A program made the translations under genes and the position numbers. DNA of 10,968 nucleotides, taken from NCBI GenBank assembly GCA_011046315.1, contig DSAU01000231.1:1-10968 (forward strand), read 5' to 3'. This DNA is from a bacterium. GTDB lineage: Bacteria; Zhuqueibacterota; Zhuqueibacteria; Thermofontimicrobiales; Thermofontimicrobiaceae. Within the stretch, counting starts at the first letter, position 1. Every line of letters begins with the position of its first letter. A model generated the notes under the pieces. It did not search any database and was not told the origin of the DNA. It worked only from the letters and a program-made list of their open reading frames with translations. Below, piece by piece: positions 6,667 to 10,968 of the stretch.

Positions 6667-7113
6667 TTAATCATAAGCTAAACGATTTTGCTCATCCGCC
6701 AGCGTCGGCTGAATAATTTCTTGCCACCTGGGCGAATCCCATGTTTTCAAATTCGTATGCGTAATAAAATATTTTTGCGGGATGGGATGCGTCCCATAAA
6801 CAACCTTTAAACCATATTTTTCCTCGATAAAATCTTTGAAGGTCGTGATTCGGGGACACGGCGGATAACCAACCACCAACCCAGTAGCCAGGTGGATGAC
6901 TTCTGCCCCGTTTTTGATCATTTCCGCAGGCGCATATTCGACATTGCCACCAGGACAACCGTCGCAGGTGGTGTAGCCGACCAGTTCAACCTCTTGATCT
7001 TTGTAAATGCTGAACGCCCCTTCCCGATTTCGCAGTGATCGAAAACATTTGCCGCCAGCACAGGTGTGATAGCGATTACAGATAATAATTCCAAGCTTAA
7101 TTTTGTTGTTCAC
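6667..7113 (-). CDS. CGGC domain-containing putative metal-binding protein
   Basis: 148 residues with a GTG start at 7113; GGAAG lies about 7 bases upstream. The CGGC domain is shown by IIICNRYHTCAGGKCFRSL (C12, C18, C23), GAFSIY, then YTTCDGCPGGNVEYAPAEM (C50, C53) and HLATGLVVGYPPCPRI (C86). The conserved cysteines are thought to bind a metal or cluster; no reaction is proven for the family. The name-giving CGGC element here reads CDGC. The C-terminal 50 residues (YGTHPIPQKYFITH) complete the domain. It follows ferredoxin-MinD ATPase 2 by 14 bases, so it is part of the same operon. Confidence 0.85.
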   Translation of the reverse strand: MNNKIKLGIIICNRYHTCAGGKCFRSLRNREGAFSIYKDQEVELVGYTTCDGCPGGNVEYAPAEMIKNGAEVIHLATGLVVGYPPCPRITTFKDFIEEKYGLKVVYGTHPIPQKYFITHTNLKTWDSPRWQEIIQPTLADEQNRLAYD

Positions 7114-7127
7114 GGGCTTTCTTCCAT

Positions 7128-7988
7128 TTAAATTGATCTATTGATTTTTTCCCACATTATACCAATTTCCTTTGCAATCACCCCATCCGAAAACTCAATA
7201 ATGGTTTTCGCCTGCACCATGGCATCGGTGACGATAGTATCGTAAGGAATCTTACCGACAAATCCAATATTATTTTCCTGACAATATCCTTCGATTTGAT
7301 CGGTCATCTCCGCATTCAGATCATATTTATTGACGCAGACAAAAGTGTGAATTTGAAAATGACCCGCTGCCAGACTGACGACTCGTTCCAGATCATGCCG
7401 TCCAGATAATGTTGGCTCGGTGACAACAAGCACAGCGTTGGCGCCTGTAATGGAAGAAATTACAGGACAGCCAATACCTGGCGCTCCATCCACGATGATG
7501 TAATCGGCGTTTTGCTTTTCTGCCAGCAGCTTTGCCTGTCGCCGCACCAGGGTGACCAGCTTGCCTGAATTTTCTTCGGCAATGCCCAATCTGGCATGAA
7601 CCATGGTCCCGAAACGGGTATTGGAAATAAACCAGCTGCCGCTCAAATTTTCATTAAAATCAATAGCATCCACAGGACAGAAATACACGCACACGCCGCA
7701 GCCTTCACAGGCAACAGGATCGACAATGAAGTCAGGGCTGATGGCAGCGAACTGACAGACTTCCAAGCATTTGCCGCAATCAGTGCAATCGTTTTCCCTG
7801 ATGAATGCTGTTTTGCCGCTGTAAAAATCTTCCTCATGTTGAATGTCGGGACTGAGAATTAAATGCAGATCCGCTGCATCGACATCGCAGTCGGCCATGA
7901 CTTTATTTTTTGCCAGCGCTGCAAACGCCGCTGTGATGGTTGTTTTACCCGTACCGCCTTTGCCGCTGATGATCACGATCTCTTTCAT
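7128..7988 (-). CDS. MinD-superfamily P-loop ATPase with inserted 2[4Fe-4S] ferredoxin domain (ATPase 2)
   Basis: 286 residues. It has the deviant Walker A motif SGKGGTGKTT (8-17), an ADCDVDAAD switch, then an inserted ferredoxin with two CxxCxxCxxxC motifs (C68/71/74/78 and C94/97/100/104). The ATPase resumes with IIVDGAPGIGCPV (DGAPG 167-171, C174) and VVTEPTLSGRHDLERV. Cytosolic, probably a dimer with its neighbour. The family (COG1149) includes the two ATPases of the orange-protein complex in Desulfovibrio; ATP-driven movement or insertion of a metal cluster is the usual guess. Its ATG overlaps the stop of ATPase 1 in an ATGA, a sign of coupled translation. Confidence 0.93.
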   Translation of the reverse strand: MKEIVIISGKGGTGKTTITAAFAALAKNKVMADCDVDAADLHLILSPDIQHEEDFYSGKTAFIRENDCTDCGKCLEVCQFAAISPDFIVDPVACEGCGVCVYFCPVDAIDFNENLSGSWFISNTRFGTMVHARLGIAEENSGKLVTLVRRQAKLLAEKQNADYIIVDGAPGIGCPVISSITGANAVLVVTEPTLSGRHDLERVVSLAAGHFQIHTFVCVNKYDLNAEMTDQIEGYCQENNIGFVGKIPYDTIVTDAMVQAKTIIEFSDGVIAKEIGIMWEKINRSI

Positions 7989-8824
7989 GCGCCTGCTCTC
8001 CTCTCGATGTCGTGGTACAATGTTTGGAATTTCGCCCTGTATTCGGGATAAAGCGCCACCAGCGGAACCCCTCGGGAATAGGCTTCGGCAATTTTGCGGT
8101 CATTTTTGATTTCCATCAAGATCGGAATATTTTCTTCTGCGCAATAGTCTCGCACCTCATCATTGCCAACATCGGACCGATTGATAATGACACCAAGTTT
8201 GAGCTTCAGGCTGCGCACCATTTCCACCGCCAGCTTCAAGTCGTTCAGACCAAACGGCGTCGGTTCGGTGACCAACAGGATAAAATCACTTTTTTTTATT
8301 GATTCAATCACAGGACATGATGTGCCAGGCGGCGCATCGATAATAACTGTTTTGGCAGGATCTATCTTTTCTTTCACTTTACGAATCAACGGCGGCGACA
8401 TGGCTTCGCCGATGCGAAGTTTGCCATGAATGAATTCGACACCGCCATTGTTGCCCTGCTCGATAATGCCCAGTTCTCGCTCGATGGGAGAAATGGCATC
8501 TTCAGGACAGACCAGCCAGCAACCAGCGCAGGAATGGCATAGCTCTGGAAAGACCAGCACGTTATTTTTTATCACCAGGATGGCATTGTACTGGCAAATT
8601 TCACCACACTTGCCACAATAGCTGCATTTCGATTTATCCACTTCTGGGATCGGCGTACCCACCGTAATTGGCGGCTGAAATTCAGGTTTGATAAAGATAT
8701 GTCCATTCGGTTCTTCAACATCACAGTCCAGGTATTGTACATTATTTTCCAATGACAGCGCCAGATTAACCGCTACCGTTGTCTTTCCTGTTCCGCCTTT
8801 TCCGCTGGCGATGCTGATGATCAT
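7985..8824 (-). CDS. MinD-superfamily P-loop ATPase with inserted 2[4Fe-4S] ferredoxin domain (ATPase 1)
   Basis: 279 residues, same architecture as ATPase 2 but clearly diverged: SGKGGTGKTT (7-16), DCDVEEPN, ferredoxin cysteines C67/70/73/77 and C96/99/102/106, then VIIDAPPGTSCPVIES (DAPPG 163-167, C170) and LLVTEPTPFGLNDLKLAV. The pair probably forms a heterodimer: the EEPN and DAAD switches differ, as is usual for the two-gene arrangement. GGAGA lies about 9 bases before the ATG. It is the first gene of the central minus-strand cluster; the promoter must lie in or beyond the 56-base gap to the divergent hicB gene, where I see no clear sigma-70 or sigma-54 boxes. Confidence 0.93.
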   Translation of the reverse strand: MIISIASGKGGTGKTTVAVNLALSLENNVQYLDCDVEEPNGHIFIKPEFQPPITVGTPIPEVDKSKCSYCGKCGEICQYNAILVIKNNVLVFPELCHSCAGCWLVCPEDAISPIERELGIIEQGNNGGVEFIHGKLRIGEAMSPPLIRKVKEKIDPAKTVIIDAPPGTSCPVIESIKKSDFILLVTEPTPFGLNDLKLAVEMVRSLKLKLGVIINRSDVGNDEVRDYCAEENIPILMEIKNDRKIAEAYSRGVPLVALYPEYRAKFQTLYHDIERRAGA

Positions 8825-8880
8825 GTATTTTTTTCTCCATTTTTCTTATTTATCATCTATTGACAAAAGGAGGTTAATTT

Positions 8881-9129
8881 ATGGCTGAAATTGTTTTAAA
8901 AGTTCAATCAGAACAATTAGAAAATGGCGCTTATTTAGCAACAAGCGATGATGTACCAGGACTGGTCATCCAGGGATGCACCGTTGCTGAAACCCTGGAA
9001 ATTGTTCGGGATGTGACCCAAAAATTAATTGAATCTTATCTTGAGCACGGAGACGAACTGCCACCACAGTTGCATCGTCATCAACCAGAAAAGTTTGAAA
9101 TCGATATCCCAGTTAGTTTTTCGTCTTGA
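8881..9129 (+). CDS. hicB: HicB-family antitoxin
   Basis: 82 residues with the HicB fold: a three-strand start (MAEIVLKVQSEQL, GAYLATSDDVPGLVIQGCT) followed by a helix TVAETLEIVRDVTQKLIESYLEHG. The phrase 'ATSDDVPGLV..G.T..E' is the signature of the partial RNase-H-like antitoxin domain; no separate DNA-binding domain is attached. AAAGGAGG lies about 6 bases before the ATG. In working modules HicB blocks the HicA mRNA interferase and represses the operon. The hicA partner directly downstream is broken, so this antitoxin is probably an orphan here. The gene is oriented against all its neighbours and splits two minus-strand blocks, which suggests later insertion. Confidence 0.85.
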   Translation: MAEIVLKVQSEQLENGAYLATSDDVPGLVIQGCTVAETLEIVRDVTQKLIESYLEHGDELPPQLHRHQPEKFEIDIPVSFSS

Positions 9130-9338
9130 CGATTAGCTGGATTCTCATACCGAGATATTGTTCGTAAATTGCGTAAATCCGGATTCACTTTCGATCGACA
9201 GACAAAAGGTAGCCATGAAATCTGGTGGAATCCAGAAACCAGAAAACAAACAACCATCCTGGTTCATTGCCCGAAGGAACCGTTCGAGCAATCATTAATC
9301 AAGCTGGTTTGAGCGACGATGAATTTTTAAATCTTTAA
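9130..9338 (+). pseudogene. hicA: Decayed HicA mRNA-interferase toxin
   Basis: Directly after the hicB stop, in the same frame, comes RLAGFSYRDIVRKLRKSGF, then DRQTKGSHEIWWNPETRK. These are classic HicA residues, including the catalytic His in GSHEIW. At about 9276 the frame must slip by one base: the first frame reads PKEPFEQS and stops at 9310-9312, while the neighbouring frame gives GTVRAIINQAGLSDDEFLNL and stops at 9336-9338. A missing G in the AAGGAA run restores PKGTVRAI, the normal family sequence. There is also no usable start codon: the frame opens at the hicB TGA with no ATG, GTG or TTG before the conserved strand. Two defects make a real pseudogene more likely than one read error. 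Confidence 0.85.
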
Positions 9339-9345
9339 ACATCTT

Positions 9346-9510
9346 CTAATCCCAAGCCTCCTCATTCTCCTCCATCTTTGAAAGAATTTTATTCACAATC
9401 TCCTGCATCGCCTCTCCTGCCGGCGCTTTCGCATATTCTAAAACTAAGCAACCCCACCATCCACTCTGTTCACAATTTTCTCGTCAATTATTGCACATCT
9501 GACAACACTG
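9346..9510 (-). pseudogene. Cysteine-rich coding remnant (or short TGA-interrupted gene)
   Basis: Reading the minus strand from 9510 gives QCCQMCNN, a TGA (9484-9486), then RENCEQSGWWGC, LVLEYAKAPAGEAMQEIV, NKILSKMEENEEAWD and a TAG at 9346-9348. The 45-codon open stretch after the TGA looks protein-like: a Cys/Trp start, then an amphipathic helix ending in acidic residues. Cysteines on both sides of the TGA (CC..C and C...C) suggest one metal-binding motif cut by the stop. It is in the same frame as the zinc-ribbon gene just upstream but separated by a TAA and a further TGA. No start codon with an RBS was found. I do not recognise the family. A recoded TGA (selenocysteine) is formally possible; decay is more likely. 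Confidence 0.5.
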
Positions 9511-9516
9511 TCAAAG

Positions 9517-9741
9517 TTATTCCCTCACCATATTGGCGCCGCATTTTGGACAGGTAATTTCATAACATGGTTTACCCCGTTGATGCTTAATCACGTTTCC
9601 GCAGGCTGGGCAAAGGCAGTTGCCGCTTGGTCCAGCTCCAGGCTGTGACCCGCCCATGCGCCCACGGCCGCCGCCTCTTCCGAGACCTCTGCCTGTTCCG
9701 GATCCTTTTCCTGCCGGTCCAGTTCCATCTCCTCCTGGCAT
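9517..9741 (-). CDS. Small zinc-ribbon protein with DUF5320-like glycine-rich leader
   Basis: 74 residues. The leader MPGGDGTGPAGKGSGTGRG matches the start of the DUF5320 protein at 4296-4685, followed by a Gly/Arg run (GRGGGRGRMGG). The C-terminal half is a zinc ribbon: NCLCPACGNV (C42, C44, C47) and YEITCPKCGANMVRE (C64, C67), with C59 between. The RBS is unusually strong, GGAGGAGGTGA about 8 bases before the ATG. It lies 202 bases after the metallo-hydrolase gene with AT-rich repeat copy C between them. Such leader-plus-ribbon proteins occur beside NifX-type genes in anaerobes; function unknown. A metal-binding role is inferred from the cysteines. Confidence 0.85.
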   Translation of the reverse strand: MPGGDGTGPAGKGSGTGRGLGRGGGRGRMGGSQPGAGPSGNCLCPACGNVIKHQRGKPCYEITCPKCGANMVRE

Positions 9742-9766
9742 AATATTTCACCTCCTCCGATTTTAT

Positions 9767-9946
9767 ATTCCAAACCACAAAACTCAAATTTCAAATAATT
9801 TCAAATTTCCAATAGTCAAATCTCAAAAAGTTGGTGTGCAAATTTTCAGTTGCAATTGGATCCACTATGTTCTCGTGTTTGACAGATTTGGAAATTGAAT
9901 ATTATTTTTTATTTGTATTTTGTTTTTTGTCATTTGAATATTTTTA
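9767..9946. repeat. AT-rich imperfect inverted repeat, copy C
   Basis: Left arm about 9767-9830 (words AAACTCAAATTTCAAATAATT, CAAATTTCC, GTCAAATCTC) and right arm about 9874-9946 (GTTTGACAGATTTGG, TTTGTATTTTG, TTTGTCATTTGAATATTTTTA) are imperfect reverse complements around a short unique centre. Like copy A, the right end coincides with the stop codon of the upstream minus-strand gene (9944-9946), and the left end lies just before the RBS of a gene with the DUF5320-type leader. Confidence 0.6.
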
Positions 9947-10738
9947 AAAGACAATCCTTCTTCCAACCCCAGACTGGATAAAATCCTTTTCAAATCGTTG
10001 TTTAAAAATTTCGATAGCAGCTTCTCCCGTACAATGACTGGGCGCAATTTTTTTGACACCGTACTCGTGGATCGTTTTTACAATGTTGTTGATATTTTCA
10101 GCAGTTTCACCTTTCAAATGAAACCCGCCCATTGCCAGATAGATGGGTTCATAAGGAAACAGCGGCTTCACATGCTCGATAATCCGCACAACGCCAGGAT
10201 GGGCGCAGCCGGTGATTATCACCAGTCCTTTGGTTGACTGCAGCAACAACGATTGTTCAGGGATATTTTCCTTCAATTCGCCCGCCGACCAAATGGAGTT
10301 GCTGATTTGCTTGAACGAATCGATTCGGACAGTTTTGGCGCCCTGCGAATCAATCTCGTCTTCCAACTCCGATGGTGACGAACTCGGAATGAAAACAGTC
10401 ACTTCTGGATTGACAGCTAAAAAATCTTTCAACCCGCCCTGGTGATCCCAATGATTGTGTGAGATCACTACTGAATGTATTGAACAGGGATCAATACTCA
10501 ATTTTTTCAAATTGTCCAGTAAAACTTTACCCTTGCCTCCCGTATCGAACAATATGGTATCTTTTTCGGTCTGAATCACGCAGGCAAATCCCCACTCTGA
10601 AGTTAAGGTGGAATCATTGCTCACGTTATCATATACAATAGTGATAGACATCTTAGAATGACCAATATTTTGCTGCATATCATTTTGTCCGTGACAGTTA
10701 TAAAACAGAGAAATCAAAATAAAAACAACAAACGCCAA
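9944..10738 (-). CDS. Metallo-beta-lactamase-fold hydrolase, COG1237 type, with hydrophobic N-terminus
   Basis: 264 residues. Metal-binding motifs are FDTGG (64-68), SHNHWDHQGG (93-102, HxHxDH), GCAHPG with H180, GGFHL with H207 and PSHCTG with H235. The core start SITIVYDN and the SEWGFACVI stretch match the COG1237 group often annotated as dihydropterin-ribofuranosylaminobenzene 5'-phosphate synthase-like; the true substrate is unknown. The N-terminus AFVVFILISLFYNC is hydrophobic and ends in a Cys, suggesting export or a lipoprotein, though FYNC is a poor lipobox and the n-region lacks Lys/Arg. The start is uncertain: a TTG directly after an in-frame TAG, with GGGAG about 11 bases away; an internal ATG (M30, SITIVYDN) has no RBS. 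A sigma-54 promoter lies upstream (10814-10830). Confidence 0.85.
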   Translation of the reverse strand: MAFVVFILISLFYNCHGQNDMQQNIGHSKMSITIVYDNVSNDSTLTSEWGFACVIQTEKDTILFDTGGKGKVLLDNLKKLSIDPCSIHSVVISHNHWDHQGGLKDFLAVNPEVTVFIPSSSPSELEDEIDSQGAKTVRIDSFKQISNSIWSAGELKENIPEQSLLLQSTKGLVIITGCAHPGVVRIIEHVKPLFPYEPIYLAMGGFHLKGETAENINNIVKTIHEYGVKKIAPSHCTGEAAIEIFKQRFEKDFIQSGVGRRIVF

Positions 10739-10777
10739 AACCTAAGTATCTCCCAAATTAAAATAAACTGAATTTCT

Positions 10778-10800
10778 AAAAAACCCTCTTCCGGTTTTTT
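10778..10800 (-). terminator. AAAAAACC/GGTTTTTT hairpin upstream of the hydrolase gene
   Basis: An 8-bp stem (10778-10785 with 10793-10800) around a 7-base loop, with the T-run inside the stem, so it could act on either strand. It lies just downstream of the predicted sigma-54 start point and 40 bases before the hydrolase start codon. It may end transcripts coming from beyond the window or shape the leader of the hydrolase mRNA. Confidence 0.4.
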
Positions 10801-10813
10801 CTCTCAGTTTTAA

Positions 10814-10830
10814 AGCAAGTATAGTGCCAA
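10814..10830 (-). promoter_or_regulatory. Sigma-54 (-24/-12) promoter for the metallo-hydrolase gene
   Basis: On the minus strand the sequence TTGGCACTATACTTGCT contains TGGCAC, five bases, then TTGCT. The invariant GG and GC are exactly 10 bases apart, as in the consensus TGGCAC-N5-TTGC(A/T). Transcription would start near 10803, about 65 bases before the hydrolase start codon. It would serve the hydrolase and probably the zinc-ribbon gene. Such promoters need an enhancer-binding ATPase; none is encoded in this window. Confidence 0.72.
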
Positions 10831-10903
10831 TATTTTTTGCCTATTTTAATTTCATATTTTCAATGAACTAATCGATAATTTAAAAAATTCGCTATTCGGC
10901 TAA

Positions 10904-10949
10904 TTGGGAGCAATCTGCCCTGTATGAAAAATATGTTGGGTGCAATTTG
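10904..10949 (-). promoter_or_regulatory. Paired upstream activator-site candidate for the sigma-54 promoter
   Basis: Two direct copies, TTGGGAGCAATCTG (10904-10917) and TTGGGTGCAATTTG (10936-10949), differ at two of 14 positions and are 32 bases apart start to start, close to three helix turns. Each holds a small dyad, TTG-N4-CAA. They lie about 74-119 bases upstream of the -24 box, the usual place for sigma-54 activator sites. No coding sequence was found in this stretch. Confidence 0.5.
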
Positions 10950-10968
10950 TATCCTTTTTGATCATTAA

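Noticed and set aside
8853..8858. TTGACA as a -35 box for hicB
   Set aside because: It lies directly before the RBS, leaving no room for a -10 box and start point upstream of the ATG.
10900..10968. A 21-codon open frame on the minus strand near the window end
   Set aside because: It has no convincing protein character and overlaps the paired activator-site candidates; more likely non-coding.

Overview
The window looks like part of the chromosome of an anaerobic bacterium. The main reason is an eight-gene minus-strand cluster whose core is two MinD-type ATPases carrying ferredoxin inserts, a NifX-type cofactor-binding protein, a DUF59 protein and a CGGC protein, a combination known mainly from anaerobes. 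The exported protein has a signal peptide ending in Ser-Gln, and the intergenic DNA is AT-rich with repeated A/T-tract elements and hairpins. Together these hint at a lineage near the FCB superphylum or a candidate phylum such as Calditrichota/KSB1. That placement is inference only. No rRNA, tRNA, CRISPR array, insertion sequence or phage gene was seen.

Layout. Positions 1-228 hold the tail of a PLP-dependent aminotransferase (+), followed by a hairpin terminator. Positions 439-945 hold an uncharacterised 168-residue protein (+). Positions 1136-3947 (-) hold a translationally coupled pair, a saccharopine-dehydrogenase-like oxidoreductase followed by a DUF89 protein, with a SAM methyltransferase downstream that is broken by one in-frame TAA. 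A 348-base gap (3948-4295) has no gene.

Positions 4296-8824 (-) are the central cluster. In transcription order it reads: ferredoxin-MinD ATPase 1, ferredoxin-MinD ATPase 2 (4-base overlap), CGGC protein, DUF59 protein, FmdB-type zinc ribbon, NifX-type protein with a His/Cys tail, an exported small beta-rich protein, and a DUF5320 glycine-rich protein. The closest system I know is the orange-protein (ORP) cluster of Desulfovibrio, where paired ferredoxin-MinD ATPases accompany a small NifX-fold Mo/Cu-cluster protein. A role in assembling or moving a metal-sulfur cluster is therefore the best guess.

Positions 8881-9338 (+) hold a hicB antitoxin and a decayed hicA toxin (no start codon, one-base frameshift). 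Positions 9346-10738 (-) hold a cysteine-rich coding remnant, a small zinc-ribbon protein with the same glycine-rich leader as the DUF5320 protein, and a COG1237-type metallo-beta-lactamase-fold protein with a hydrophobic N-terminus. Upstream of that gene lie a near-consensus sigma-54 promoter (10814-10830) and, about 75-120 bases further upstream, two copies of a TTGGG(A/T)GCAAT(C/T)TG element spaced 32 bases apart, which look like binding sites for a sigma-54 activator.

The most notable points are the sigma-54 control region, the ORP-like cluster with two proteins sharing one leader but different tails, three copies of an AT-rich inverted-repeat element at gene junctions of the metal-protein genes, and three broken genes within about 8 kb.
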